From: Alphaproteobacteria bacterium
GTDB lineage: Bacteria; Pseudomonadota; Alphaproteobacteria; Rhodospirillales; WMHbin7
NCBI GenBank assembly: GCA_015231795.1
Contig: JADGAX010000009.1
Span: 1 to 64,000, forward strand
DNA: 64,000 nt
Direction of reading: 5' to 3'
Shown here: piece after piece, positions 1-8,032 of the stretch
Layout of the letters: each line of letters begins with the position of its first letter
Position numbering within the stretch: position 1 is the stretch's first letter
Notes under the pieces: model-generated
The model's database searches: none
Told to the model about the DNA's origin: nothing
Seen by the model: only the letters and a program-made list of their open reading frames with translations
Position numbers and translations under genes: made by a program

Positions 1-66
1 GTCCGGCTCGCCCTGCTTCGCGCGGGCATCGTCAAAAATCTGCGACAGGGGATCACTGAAATACAT
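1..66 (-). CDS. N-terminal fragment of an unidentified protein, cut by the window edge
   Basis: Only the first 22 codons lie in the window, beginning MYFSDPLSQIFDDARAKQGE. The frame is open to base 1. A good ribosome site (AGAGAGG) precedes the ATG at 64-66 on the minus strand, and an AT-rich promoter-like region lies behind it at 80-115. Too little protein is present to assign a family. Confidence 0.6.
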   Translation of the reverse strand, partial: MYFSDPLSQIFDDARAKQGEPD

Positions 67-90
67 CAAAGAGACCTCTCTTAAAATTAT

Positions 91-108
91 TTACACTGAA
101 TAAATTCA
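91..108. promoter_or_regulatory. Palindromic element upstream of the partial gene
   Basis: TGAAT-AA-ATTCA forms an inverted repeat at 97-108. It is preceded by TTACACTGA (91-99), and the same nine bases recur at 608-616 upstream of the XRE gene. Position and sharing suggest an operator for the nearby XRE regulator; this is inference. Confidence 0.3.
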
Positions 109-201
109 ATAATGACCCTGCACGCGCTTTATGGCGCGATGGAGACATGCATCGACTTTTTAGGAATCTGTAGGCGGCCCTTGATGGCCGTATCAGCGCC
201 T

Positions 202-546
202 TTAGCGTTGATTGCCCTTGGCCAGAACGGCGATTTGCTCGAGCGCTATGCGCAGGCTTTGTTTGTCGAGCGAGCGGGCGATGTCGTTCAGGCGTGCTTC
301 CAACTCGATCCGCTCGGGATCCGTGGTCCCGTCATCTCCCAAGCTCTCGGTCAGTTCCTTGGCCGGAATCCCCAGCTTGTCAGCCAGGCGGCCCAGGGTT
401 TCGTAACTGGGCAGGCTGATGCCACGCTCCATGTTGGAAACCGCATCAACTGAACGGTCGATCATCTCGGCCAGTTCCTCCTGGGTGAGGCCTCGTTGTT
501 TGCGGATGGCCCTCAACTGGGTGCCGAATCGGATTTTCTTGTCCAT
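202..546 (-). CDS. XRE-family HTH transcriptional regulator
   Basis: A 114-residue protein with an N-terminal Cro/CI-type helix-turn-helix at about residues 8-62 (RKQRGLTQEELAEMIDRSVD, then a recognition helix and SLPSYETLGRLADKLGI). A short charged helical tail at 75-114 may serve for dimerisation. The ATG at 546 (MDKKIRFG) is preferred over the upstream 591 start because the HTH begins immediately after it, as is usual in the family. It faces an inverted repeat at 592-616 and a partial gene at 1-66. It probably autoregulates and may control that neighbour. No phage or toxin partner is visible. Confidence 0.85.
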   Translation of the reverse strand: MDKKIRFGTQLRAIRKQRGLTQEELAEMIDRSVDAVSNMERGISLPSYETLGRLADKLGIPAKELTESLGDDGTTDPERIELEARLNDIARSLDKQSLRIALEQIAVLAKGNQR

Positions 547-591
547 ACCCGGAGTTTCAGCCGGGCAAACACCCTTGACCACCGAGCGCAC

Positions 592-616
592 TCAGTGATA
601 ATCGTCATTACACTGA
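592..616. promoter_or_regulatory. Inverted repeat upstream of the XRE gene
   Basis: TCAGTG (592-597) and CACTGA (611-616) form perfect 6-bp arms separated by 13 bp, 45 bp upstream of the XRE start. The right half, TTACACTGA, is repeated exactly at 91-99. It is a plausible operator for autoregulation. Confidence 0.4.
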
Positions 617-720
617 TAGTATGCGGCGATACTGGCCGGAACCCGTGGTTTTATCAGGGTGGGGCCTGAATTTGGGCGATTGGGTGAACAGGGGCTTTCC
701 TGCTTTCTTGAGGGGGTAAA

Positions 721-1368
721 ATGCGCTTTCTCTTGGCTACCGCCGTCATGCTGGCCGTTCTTGCCTGTTCGCAGAAAACGGCCTTTTCGCAGTACGTCGA
801 TTGCGGAACTGCACCATATCCACCAAGCCCACCGCACAAGCCTGAATTCACGTCTTGTACAGATGCGGGTTCGGGCGACCGTAACGCCAGATGCCAAGCG
901 AGACTGCAGAAAACCCAGGATAGATACCGGGAAAAAATGGACGAGTATCAAGCCGACACGGCAATATTCCAGGACAAGAGCGCCGCTTTCGCCAAGTGCA
1001 TCGCAGCCAATGACGCAACGAAAAAGCAGAATGCCGAAGCAAGGCAACGGGAATTCGAGCAAAAAAAGGCCGAAGACACGGCCAGGAAAAACGAATTGGA
1101 GCGTCAGATCGGCCCTGCCGTTCAGGCCGTCGTCGACAAGTTTTCGGCCCGGGGCCAGGTCCAGTTGCAGGCGAACTACAGCGCTTTCTGGCTTGTGGCC
1201 ACAAAATCAGACGACATGCTGGGCGATCTGCAAACTATCTGCAAAATCCTCGCTCGGCACGACTATGTCGCGAAATACCGGCAATATAGTCCGTCCGGCC
1301 CGAAAGTTCGCGCCGTCATCAATGTCGGCAGCATATTGGGCCCGCGCCAGGAAATTAGCTGCGAATGA
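721..1368 (+). CDS. Hypothetical exported protein
   Basis: 215 residues. The N-terminus is a signal peptide (basic MRFLL, hydrophobic to about residue 15), and Cys16 in VLAC could serve as a weak lipobox. The mature part has scattered cysteines (YVDCG, FTSCTD, ISCE), which fits a periplasmic disulfide protein. Its middle (about 95-140) is highly charged and probably coiled coil. A ribosome site GAGGGGG lies about 5 bases upstream of the ATG. I do not recognise the family. It begins a run of small exported or membrane proteins on the plus strand (721-4071) that may be a poorly conserved accessory cluster. Confidence 0.7.
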   Translation: MRFLLATAVMLAVLACSQKTAFSQYVDCGTAPYPPSPPHKPEFTSCTDAGSGDRNARCQARLQKTQDRYREKMDEYQADTAIFQDKSAAFAKCIAANDATKKQNAEARQREFEQKKAEDTARKNELERQIGPAVQAVVDKFSARGQVQLQANYSAFWLVATKSDDMLGDLQTICKILARHDYVAKYRQYSPSGPKVRAVINVGSILGPRQEISCE

Positions 1369-1487
1369 AGATGACCTGGCGCCTTTCTGGTCAGGATGGT
1401 GGATCAGCATGCGTTGCGGCCATCTTCCGCACCCTCGATCATCAGTCTTTTTCCGTCTCGAACAGCCCAACCAGCAAGGAGGCATAA

Positions 1488-1757
1488 ATGGCCACAGCAC
1501 CCAAACCGCAGGCAGGAACCACCGTCATCATTCAGAACGCTCCCAGCAACGCCCTTGGCATTGCGTCTTTCGTGTTCGGGCTTATCAGCATTTTCTTCCT
1601 GTCGATCCTGTTCTCGCCGCTTTCCCTGCTGTTGGGAACCATCGCCGTCATCAAAAGGCAATTCGTCTGGGGCGGCATCGGGATCGTATGCGCCTTCATA
1701 GGTCTTATGACCTCGCCGATCTTCCTGGGGATGGTGGGGGCCTCGGCTCTGCACTGA
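1488..1757 (+). CDS. Small membrane protein, DUF4190-like
   Basis: 89 residues with two predicted membrane spans (about 23-53 and 60-83) linked by a short cytoplasmic loop containing IKRQF. The pattern NALGIASFVFGLIS followed by LGTIAVIKRQF resembles DUF4190-type two-helix proteins, in which the first helix starts with an A-x-x-S-x-x-x-G pattern. A strong AAGGAGG ribosome site sits about 5 bases before the ATG. Function unknown. The assignment to DUF4190 rests on pattern memory. Confidence 0.7.
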   Translation: MATAPKPQAGTTVIIQNAPSNALGIASFVFGLISIFFLSILFSPLSLLLGTIAVIKRQFVWGGIGIVCAFIGLMTSPIFLGMVGASALH

Positions 1758-1818
1758 TCCGGTGTCCATTCGCGGTCAAGCTTTATGGGCATGGCATGGA
1801 TATGAAGGACGGGTCGGC

Positions 1819-2469
1819 ATGATCGCGCCAACACAGATGCACCTACATGCGTGGGCAAAGCGTTTGGCTGTTACCCTGTTGCTATGCCTGATGCCCCTCT
1901 CCGGCGCCAATGCCGGGCCGTTTGAAGACGGAACTGCTGCCTATGAGAAAGGAGATTTCCTGACTGCGCGCCAGCTATGGCTGCCCCTGGCCGAGCAGGG
2001 AAATGTCCTAGCCCAGGCGAATCTTGGCACACTCTATTTTTATGGCCAGGGGGTTCCCAAGAATCTGAGCGAATACGTCAATTGGTGTAAGAAGGCCGCC
2101 GTACAGGGTGATCGGCAGTCTCAATACCATCTTGGAGTGGCTTACGAATATGGCCAGGGCGTTGGCCAGGATCATGCCGAGGCCGCCAGTTGGTATCTGA
2201 AAGCCGCGGACCAGGACCACACGGCGTCCCAGAACAACCTGGGAATTCTCTATGAAGCGGGAAAGGGGGTGAAGAAGAACAAGGTTCTTGCCCTCAAATG
2301 GTACGCGATCGCAGCGCAAAGAGGCTACACGTCAGCCGATTCCGCCACGACTCTCGCCGCTGTCAAAAACAAAGCAAGCCTGAAGGCGGAATTGACATCA
2401 TCGGAAATTGCCTCGGCGGAAAACATGGCAAGGCTGTGGCGGCCGATGTCGGGGATGAGCCAGCAGTGA
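1819..2469 (+). CDS. Secreted Sel1/TPR-like repeat protein
   Basis: 216 residues from the ATG at 1819, which places a signal peptide right at the N-terminus (hydrophobic LAVTLLLCLMPLSGANA). The 1762 start would add 19 unlikely residues. The mature protein contains Sel1-like repeats with the A-x-x-x-LG-x-x-Y-x-x-G-x-GV signature: LAQANLGTLYFYGQGV, SQYHLGVAYEYGQGV, SQNNLGILYEAGKGV. Such repeats act as protein-interaction scaffolds in the periplasm. The stop codon overlaps the next start (TGATG at 2467-2471), so the two genes are probably translationally coupled. Confidence 0.85.
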   Translation: MIAPTQMHLHAWAKRLAVTLLLCLMPLSGANAGPFEDGTAAYEKGDFLTARQLWLPLAEQGNVLAQANLGTLYFYGQGVPKNLSEYVNWCKKAAVQGDRQSQYHLGVAYEYGQGVGQDHAEAASWYLKAADQDHTASQNNLGILYEAGKGVKKNKVLALKWYAIAAQRGYTSADSATTLAAVKNKASLKAELTSSEIASAENMARLWRPMSGMSQQ

Positions 2470-3020
2470 TGGCTAGAATGCGCCATGTCTTCCTTATCGC
2501 CTCTCTTGCTGTCGGCGCCCTGCTGTCAGACGCGCAAACGGCAACGGCGGCGCCCAAAAGAAGCTCGAAAGAAAGAATGCCGCCGTCGCAGCTTGTCATC
2601 GTCGAGAAATACAACCTTCGTCCCATCATTCAAATCCTGAACGGCGAGTTGGACGAATATCTCGATCTGGTTCAGATTTCCGATGAGGACATAGCCAAGT
2701 TCAAAGACAGGTGCATCGGCATCATAGTGAAGAGCCGCAAGATCGAAAAAGACAAGATCCCGGGTGCTTGCGACTATTTCTACCGATATGCCGTCCAACC
2801 CCAGATTCTGGTAAACCGGCGCGTCGTTGAATATATGAACCGGCTGTTCAAGCTATCGGAATCAAGGCCGGTAACGGGCGAAGATGCGAAGGAAGCCATT
2901 GGAAATTGTGGTCTCGATCTTAGGAAAGAAGAGGCCTTCAGGAACACAGGGAGCCTGCGCGGCGAGTTGTGCGAATACACGATGCTGGTTTGGTACAATG
3001 AATATTTTGGTCAGAAGTGA
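2469..3020 (+). CDS. Hypothetical exported protein coupled to the Sel1 gene
   Basis: 183 residues from the ATG at 2469, which overlaps the Sel1 stop by one base. An alternative ATG lies at 2478. The N-terminus is a classical signal peptide (hydrophobic core FLIASLAVGALL, cleavage near ATAA). The mature part is alpha-helical and charged with four cysteines (RCIGI, GACDY, NCGL, LCEY), suggesting two disulfides. No family recognised. The much longer frame from 2298 only reads through the Sel1 gene out of frame. Confidence 0.75.
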   Translation: MARMRHVFLIASLAVGALLSDAQTATAAPKRSSKERMPPSQLVIVEKYNLRPIIQILNGELDEYLDLVQISDEDIAKFKDRCIGIIVKSRKIEKDKIPGACDYFYRYAVQPQILVNRRVVEYMNRLFKLSESRPVTGEDAKEAIGNCGLDLRKEEAFRNTGSLRGELCEYTMLVWYNEYFGQK

Positions 3021-3156
3021 TGCAGTTGGATTCCGGCGGCTCTATGAGGTTGAGGCTATCGGTACGCAATTCAGCATGAACTGTGGGCAGGCAATCCTGC
3101 CGACAATTAAGTGAAGTCATATGGGAGATGCGGGTTAACGCATGGGGGTGTCTGCA

Positions 3157-4071
3157 ATGTGGGTCCAGATCAAACCGCTCCGCTATCTGCTTGTAATGTT
3201 CCTATTCATTTCGCTTTCGCTCCTGGCAGGAAACCTTCAAGCCCAAACATTAGAAAGCCAAAGCGACCATTCTACAGGCAAAGAAGCGATAGACAAGCTT
3301 GACACGGGGCTTGCTGCCTATGGTGGTTCATCTTATGTAACTTCTGTATCAAGGCTCGTTCTCAATCAATTCAAAGGGAAAAGGCTGAATGTCAGGCTGC
3401 TTATCACCGCAGCAAGCTTTCTTGCGTTGCTAACCTTCCTTTCCCATTTGGCCAAGAAAGCCGCAACAGGACTGTACATTCCTGACAACGAGACGAAGCA
3501 TTTTATCCAACTTGAGAAGTTGCTTCGCAGTAGGATAATAGCAATCACATCAATAATTACGTTCATATTTGTTTTCGCAATGAGTCTTGAATTTCTGCTG
3601 ATTTTCTCTGCGAACACCGAGAAAGAGATGGCCGATTATGGAAATTTGTTTATCAACTTCGATCGCTATGAAGGATATGTCTATGGCCTTGGCGGCATCG
3701 CCGTTGCTGCCACATACATTATCTATATCGGCAAATGCGCACGCCATTGGGGCGGTCTATTTGCTCTCTCGATTGTTATTCCCTCGGCAATCATCATGCT
3801 GTCGGTTGGCACAGTTTCCGCCTTGATTGCGTCAATTCTGGCGTTTGCAGTAATTGTGCTTTTCTACATCTCCATCGCGCTGTTGATAATTTCAGCCGTC
3901 CTGCTAGCAGTCTCCTTCGTTCTCAAGGCATTTCTGGCGGGCAGAACGTCTTCGGTCGCTGCTTCTGTTGGTAGCTTGATTGACCCAAAACCATCAGCAC
4001 AAGATATAGAATGGCAGGCATATCACAAGGGGCGACGGGAAAAAGAAGCAGAAATTGAACGGGGTTGGTAA
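3157..4071 (+). CDS. Multi-pass membrane protein of unknown function
   Basis: About 304 residues from the ATG at 3157, with GGGGGTG upstream. The 3142 ATG is a possible alternative. A leading signal peptide or first span (LLVMFLFISLSLLAGNLQAQ) is followed by a soluble loop and about five or six hydrophobic helices between residues 75 and 270. The C-terminus is charged (YHKGRREKEAEIERGW) and probably cytoplasmic. The gene is clearly AT-richer than its neighbours, which suggests horizontal acquisition. It ends convergently against the 4191-4891 operon. No recognised family. Confidence 0.7.
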   Translation: MWVQIKPLRYLLVMFLFISLSLLAGNLQAQTLESQSDHSTGKEAIDKLDTGLAAYGGSSYVTSVSRLVLNQFKGKRLNVRLLITAASFLALLTFLSHLAKKAATGLYIPDNETKHFIQLEKLLRSRIIAITSIITFIFVFAMSLEFLLIFSANTEKEMADYGNLFINFDRYEGYVYGLGGIAVAATYIIYIGKCARHWGGLFALSIVIPSAIIMLSVGTVSALIASILAFAVIVLFYISIALLIISAVLLAVSFVLKAFLAGRTSSVAASVGSLIDPKPSAQDIEWQAYHKGRREKEAEIERGW

Positions 4072-4190
4072 CCAGCTTTTGGACCTGCACACCGGCGCCC
4101 GATTTAACGGCAAAGAGAATGCGCACATTCTCCGTTTGCTCGATCTCGTCCAGCAGCGCCAAAACGCGATTGCGAATGTCGTCGTTAAAA

Positions 4191-4496
4191 TCAGCGGTCA
4201 CTGTACAGTAACTCCAATCGAGCGAGTTTCTGTCCGTACTCGGGGATGGCGGCGGGCCAGCGCGGATTGCAGCCATGGCAAATGTCCACCTCGGTGACGG
4301 TGATTTCCGGCTGCTTCTGAAACGGCAACAGCGACCAGACAAAGGCGATCAGCCAAGTATAGCCCGTCCAGAATGTCAGAACGCAAAGCAGGCCGATCCA
4401 ACCGCGTGCCGGGTGCTTTCTGGCATAGGCAATCCAAATCGGCAATGAAACTACAGATACAACGGCAACGAAAATCAGCAAGGCTATGGCGTCCAT
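4191..4496 (-). CDS. Superinfection immunity-like membrane protein (Imm_superinfect family)
   Basis: 101 residues. Two hydrophobic helices (about 5-22 and 32-57) flank the basic loop YARKHPARGWIGLL, followed by LTFWTGYTWLIAFVWSL. This is the hallmark arrangement of the superinfection immunity family related to phage T4 Imm, whose members block DNA entry of a second phage. Most bacterial homologues are unstudied small inner-membrane proteins, so an anti-phage role is only suggested. The start overlaps the stop of the upstream gene (TAATG), so the two are one operon, behind a candidate WYL operator at 4915-4929. Confidence 0.75.
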   Translation of the reverse strand: MDAIALLIFVAVVSVVSLPIWIAYARKHPARGWIGLLCVLTFWTGYTWLIAFVWSLLPFQKQPEITVTEVDICHGCNPRWPAAIPEYGQKLARLELLYSDR

Positions 4497-4891
4497 TATC
4501 TTCTCCTGTCGTGTTTATGATGAGGTGAGTTCGAGTTCCAGTGGGTCAGCAACTTCTGCCACTGAGTTTGTCCGCGCCCGGCTGCCAGGCGGCGCACATA
4601 GGTTGGGATCAGGCTGAAATAGGCGGCCTTCATGGCGCGCTCTTCATACCAGCGGTCGGTGTGTTCACCGTCCGGCTCAAGCCACACGCCAAGTTTCCCT
4701 AGGAACGGCGTGATCGGGCAGAAGGGATGCCAATCGCCGTCTTGCTCGATCCAGGCACCGAATTGTTGATCCCATCGCCCATAGGCAACCTGTCCGAACG
4801 TTTCTTGTCCCACCAGGGCCGCCGCCGTCATGCGCCAGCAAGGTTCGGCCTGGCGTATGACAAATGGGGCAAATCGTGGCAGAGCGTTCAT
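4496..4891 (-). CDS. Hypothetical protein, first gene of the Imm operon
   Basis: 131 residues, cytoplasmic, rich in Trp and aromatic residues (GRWDQQFGAWIEQDGDWHPFC). No signal peptide, membrane helix or recognisable domain. The C-terminal tail is basic and His-rich (NSNSPHHKHDRRR). Its stop overlaps the start of the superinfection-immunity-like gene, so the two are co-transcribed. The start codon lies 24 bp downstream of the 15-bp motif at 4915-4929 that recurs upstream of the PcfJ-HIRAN, nuclease and WYL genes. Confidence 0.7.
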   Translation of the reverse strand: MNALPRFAPFVIRQAEPCWRMTAAALVGQETFGQVAYGRWDQQFGAWIEQDGDWHPFCPITPFLGKLGVWLEPDGEHTDRWYEERAMKAAYFSLIPTYVRRLAAGRGQTQWQKLLTHWNSNSPHHKHDRRR

Positions 4892-4914
4892 GCTGAAAGG
4901 CTAGACGCCCTGCA

Positions 4915-4929
4915 TGACAATTCCGGTCA
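4915..4929 (-). promoter_or_regulatory. Candidate WYL operator, site 1
   Basis: TGACAATTCCGGTCA matches the shared consensus TGnC(A/C)nnnn(T/C)GGTCA. It lies in the short gap between the PcfJ-HIRAN stop (4949) and the start of the 4496-4891 gene (4891). Confidence 0.45.
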
Positions 4930-4948
4930 CCGTTTGTTCCTGTCAGGC

Positions 4949-6418
4949 TTATGCCGCCCGGCAAGTTGCCGATGCCTCTTCCTCGACAATCGAGACCGAC
5001 AGGTTGTCGCCATTCCGCTCGTCGTTCTTGATGACGATGGAGGAGGCTTTTCCCTGGTCGAGCTGTTCGATCAGCATGGCCGCCTCAACCTTTGGCAAAT
5101 ATCCCAACTTCGCCCCACCCGGCAGGTAAAGCGCAATAGTTTGCGACTTGCCCTGCGGGCATGGTTCGCGCCGATATTCAAGCTGCGTGTTCCAGCGAAT
5201 GTTCGACCGTTCTTCAAGCGACAACCAGAAACCGGCCCCAGCCACATAGGTGTCGATGGGCGGCGGCAACAGTTGCTCGGCCAGCACGGCATTGATCGCC
5301 GCCAGTGTCTCAGGCTTGAGCGCCTGATTGTGATGGCCCAGCGCGTTGCACAGCTTCCAGCGCCTTGTCGGGAAGTGCGGGAACAGCTCGACGGTCGCCC
5401 GTTCCTCGCCCAGCCATCTGTAGAAATAGCTTCGGCCATCCATCGCCTGTGACACATAGGTGTCGTTCCCCACGCAATGGCACATCTGCTGACCTTCCTT
5501 TTGAAGCTCATGGATGCTTCTGATGGGGCGCAGCAGGGCGGTGCCGAGAATTGGCGGCTTGCGGAATCGGCTGTCGGGCTCCAGCTTTTCCTGCCATCGG
5601 AACAAGCGCTCTTCGACGTCATCCCAATTCTTGGCCGTCGAAAGTGAACGCACAATCCTTTCCCGCATCACTTCGTGACAGTCGCGAATCTCCGGCGAGA
5701 TGATTTCCTCGCCCTCAATTCCACCGATATTGTCATTGACCATGATTCGCGCCAGAGCGGGATGCAGCAGCCAAGGCGGAATGCTAACCAGACCATATAA
5801 ATGCCATGCGGAAATCCAAGGCAAAGGCAGGACCGCCTTGCGCGCCATTGGATTTGCGGCCAAGCCAACCATATTTTGAATGAACTCGGCATCAATATCT
5901 ACGGCATCCGCCTTCATAATCAGTTTCAGCGCCGCCCGATCAAAATCCTCGCTTGCCATAAGATCGCGCAGCAGTGAAACCCGATCCTCACGCATCATAC
6001 GATTGTTAAGTCGCGTGCGGGCGGCATCGGACAATCGGCTCGCTTCCCCAAGCTCCCAAACAGCAAGAATGAAATTGATTCCCGGGCCTGTGAACTCCTG
6101 CGCCAGGAATTTGTCGAAGCCCGGTACGTGGCGCATGGCATCTAATGCCAGCCACTGATGACCGATGCATCTCGCCGCCAATTTGCAGACCTTTTCCGGA
6201 ATGCGGACGAACAAATCCTGCAAAGCCCAGTCCAGGCTTGTGAGCAGTTCTCCATATTCATCAAAATAGTCCTCGTCGGGAACATGGCTGTGGGCTATGG
6301 CGTAATCGCCCTTGGACAGAATCCAGCAATGAAACCCCACCTCCCAATCGCATTGATGGATGGTCTGGGCTTCATCGTAAATGACCACTTCAAGGTCCAG
6401 GCGCTCGTATCGGGCCAT
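4949..6418 (-). CDS. PcfJ-domain protein with C-terminal HIRAN-like domain
   Basis: 489 residues. The N-terminal 290 residues are helical and unassigned. Residues about 295-380 carry a PcfJ-type core: the motif MCHCVGN (312-318), then YVSQAMDGRSYFYRW, RATVELFP and HHNQALKPE. PcfJ proteins come from conjugative plasmids, phages and mobile elements; their biochemical role is unresolved. Residues about 390-467 fit the HIRAN pattern, with REPCPQGKSQTIALYLPGGAKLGYLP resembling the REP-NPxDxxAI ... KxGYLP signature. HIRAN domains bind DNA 3' ends or lesions in helicases such as HLTF. The pairing suggests a DNA-end-recognising protein. A perfect palindromic copy of the local operator motif lies 37 bp upstream of the start. 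Confidence 0.75.
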   Translation of the reverse strand: MARYERLDLEVVIYDEAQTIHQCDWEVGFHCWILSKGDYAIAHSHVPDEDYFDEYGELLTSLDWALQDLFVRIPEKVCKLAARCIGHQWLALDAMRHVPGFDKFLAQEFTGPGINFILAVWELGEASRLSDAARTRLNNRMMREDRVSLLRDLMASEDFDRAALKLIMKADAVDIDAEFIQNMVGLAANPMARKAVLPLPWISAWHLYGLVSIPPWLLHPALARIMVNDNIGGIEGEEIISPEIRDCHEVMRERIVRSLSTAKNWDDVEERLFRWQEKLEPDSRFRKPPILGTALLRPIRSIHELQKEGQQMCHCVGNDTYVSQAMDGRSYFYRWLGEERATVELFPHFPTRRWKLCNALGHHNQALKPETLAAINAVLAEQLLPPPIDTYVAGAGFWLSLEERSNIRWNTQLEYRREPCPQGKSQTIALYLPGGAKLGYLPKVEAAMLIEQLDQGKASSIVIKNDERNGDNLSVSIVEEEASATCRAA

Positions 6419-6454
6419 GTCTTCTCCTTCAGGCTCTATTGAAAACCTGAAAGG

Positions 6455-6469
6455 TGACCATTTTGGTCA
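6455..6469 (-). promoter_or_regulatory. Candidate WYL operator, site 2 (perfect palindrome)
   Basis: TGACCA-TTT-TGGTCA is a perfect 6-3-6 inverted repeat in the gap between the PcfJ-HIRAN start (6418) and the thermonuclease stop (6479). It is the most symmetrical of the related sites in this region. Confidence 0.55.
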
Positions 6470-6478
6470 TGTTGGCCG

Positions 6479-6973
6479 CTATGGGCGCTTGCTGGCCTTG
6501 CGCCAATCCCAGGGATTCGTGAAAGCGCCCTTCCAGACGCCATTACCGTTGGCCTTGGCCCATTCTTCCTGGGGCAGATAGGCGTTGCTGTAATGCCGAT
6601 AGGCCAAGGCCCAACCCTGGCCGACCATCCAGGCACCTATATCTTCTGCGCCGATCTCGCATGTCGCGATCACGCGCTTGTAGCGGTCGCGCCCATGTTC
6701 GGTGCAGGTGACAGACTTTCCTTCAAGGCGGTTGGACAGCTCCAGCAACGCCACCTGCCCGCAAGGCCAATCGCCATTGTCCGACTGGCAGTTTTGGCGC
6801 TTCTCAGGTGCGTCGATGCCAAACAAGCGGATGCGTGTATGGGCGACCTCGATCGTATCGCCGTCGATCACGGTGGGTGTGCCCTCAACCGTTCCCGCCT
6901 GGGCAGGCTGGGAAAGGGCAAGGCAGAAACAAGCGAATAAGATGGAATTTCTCACAACAGCCCTCGGTTGCAT
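6479..6973 (-). CDS. Secreted thermonuclease (SNase/TNase family)
   Basis: 164 residues. A signal peptide (ILFACFCLALSQPAQAG) is followed by an SNase OB-fold domain: VIDGDTIEVAHTRIRLFGID (the DGDT and RLxGIDAPE motifs), then VALLELSNRLEGK, DRYKRVIATCEIG with the catalytic Arg, and the AYRHYSNAYLPQEEWAKANG signature. This is the YncB-like secreted nuclease family, which cuts DNA or RNA outside the cytoplasm. The ATG at 6973 is listed, but a GTG at 6955 has the better ribosome site (GAGGG, 5-6 bases). The gene is divergent from the WYL regulator and shares the operator motif at 7001-7015, so coordinated control is likely. Confidence 0.9.
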   Translation of the reverse strand: MQPRAVVRNSILFACFCLALSQPAQAGTVEGTPTVIDGDTIEVAHTRIRLFGIDAPEKRQNCQSDNGDWPCGQVALLELSNRLEGKSVTCTEHGRDRYKRVIATCEIGAEDIGAWMVGQGWALAYRHYSNAYLPQEEWAKANGNGVWKGAFTNPWDWRKASKRP

Positions 6974-7000
6974 TCCAGGCTTTATCCAACCACGGAACTG

Positions 7001-7015
7001 TGTCAGAATTGGTCA
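7001..7015 (+). promoter_or_regulatory. Candidate WYL operator, site 3 (divergent nuclease/WYL promoter)
   Basis: TGTCAGAATTGGTCA lies between the divergent thermonuclease (start 6973) and WYL regulator (start 7043) genes, 28 bp from each start. With the following C it matches 14 of 16 bases of the site at 8491. Confidence 0.6.
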
Positions 7016-7042
7016 CACATTACGGCGACAAGGGGGCATGGG

Positions 7043-8032
7043 GTGCGTTACGAAAAGGCCGACAATCTACTGCAACTGGCCATGGAGATGCAGGCGGCGC
7101 GCACCGGGCTGACGCTGGGAGATATCGAAAGCCGCTTTGGCGTGGGGCGGCGCACCGCCATGCGAATGCGCGATGCGGTTTTGCGCACCTTCCCCCAGGC
7201 CGAGGAAGTCGACAGCGACGAGCGCACCAAGCGCTGGCGCATTCCGCCGGGCACGCTGGATCGGCTGGCCACCTGCACGGCCGAGGAATTGGCAGCACTT
7301 GAGGCGGCGGTTCAATTGATGGAGCGCGACAACCGCGAGGACGAAGCGGCGGAATTGGCGACCCTGGCCGCCAAGCTGAAGGCGCTATTGAAGCCCGAGG
7401 TTGCGAGACGGGTTGAGCCCGACCTCGAAGCCCTGTTGGAGGCCGAGGGACTCGCCATGCGGCCAGGGCCGCGCCCCAATATCGCGCCCATGGTCATCGA
7501 GGATTTGCGCCAAGCCATCAAGGCCTGCCGGAAGGTAACGCTCGCCTACCGCAACCGGACGACGGGCCGCGTCAACAAGCGGCTCGTGCATCCCTATGGA
7601 TTCTTGCATGGGCATCGGCATTATCTGGTGGCGTGGCACGAAAACCCCAAGGCCAACAAGGTCGCCCTGTTCAGCCTAGCCCATATCGAAGAAGTGACGA
7701 TCGAGGCCGAGCCGTTCACCCGCGATCCTGCGTTCAACTTGAAGGACTTCGCGGCGCGCTCTTTCGGTCTCTTCCAAGGCGACGAACCGTTCGAGGTGGT
7801 CTGGCGATTCAAGCCCGAAGCCGCCCCTTTCGCTGAAGATTTTGTTTTCCACCCCAACCAAACCGTCGAGCGTAAAAAGGACGGCAGCCTTGTCGTCCGC
7901 TTTACCGCCGGCAGCGACCTTGAAATGGCTTGGCATCTGTATGCCTGGGGCGACAAGGTCGATGTGCTGGCGCCCAAGCGGCTGGCTGATCTCGTTCATC
8001 CCAGGCGCGTAAGCTGGCCTGCGTTGCCGTGA
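7043..8032 (+). CDS. WYL-domain transcriptional regulator (YafY/DeoR-like HTH)
   Basis: 329 residues from a GTG start at 7043, chosen because AGGGGG lies 6-7 bases upstream and homologues begin (M/V)RYEKAENLLRLALEMQ. An N-terminal winged HTH spans about 1-70 (LTLGDIESRFGVGRRTAMRM). A WYL domain spans about 170-250, with KVTLAYRNRTTGRVNKRLVH, YGFLHGHRHYLVAWHE and ALFSLAHIEEV. A C-terminal WCX region covers 255-325. WYL regulators sense nucleic-acid ligands and repress or activate defence and DNA-repair genes (CapW, BrxR, PafBC types). Six copies of a TGnC...GGTCA motif lie upstream of nearby genes including this one, which makes it the probable regulator of the cluster. A hypothetical gene overlaps its 3' end antisense. 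Confidence 0.9.
   Translation: MRYEKADNLLQLAMEMQAARTGLTLGDIESRFGVGRRTAMRMRDAVLRTFPQAEEVDSDERTKRWRIPPGTLDRLATCTAEELAALEAAVQLMERDNREDEAAELATLAAKLKALLKPEVARRVEPDLEALLEAEGLAMRPGPRPNIAPMVIEDLRQAIKACRKVTLAYRNRTTGRVNKRLVHPYGFLHGHRHYLVAWHENPKANKVALFSLAHIEEVTIEAEPFTRDPAFNLKDFAARSFGLFQGDEPFEVVWRFKPEAAPFAEDFVFHPNQTVERKKDGSLVVRFTAGSDLEMAWHLYAWGDKVDVLAPKRLADLVHPRRVSWPALP

Noticed and set aside
659-1822. 387-codon plus-strand frame
   Set aside because: Runs out of frame through the exported protein at 721 and the small membrane protein at 1488; composition is unprotein-like.
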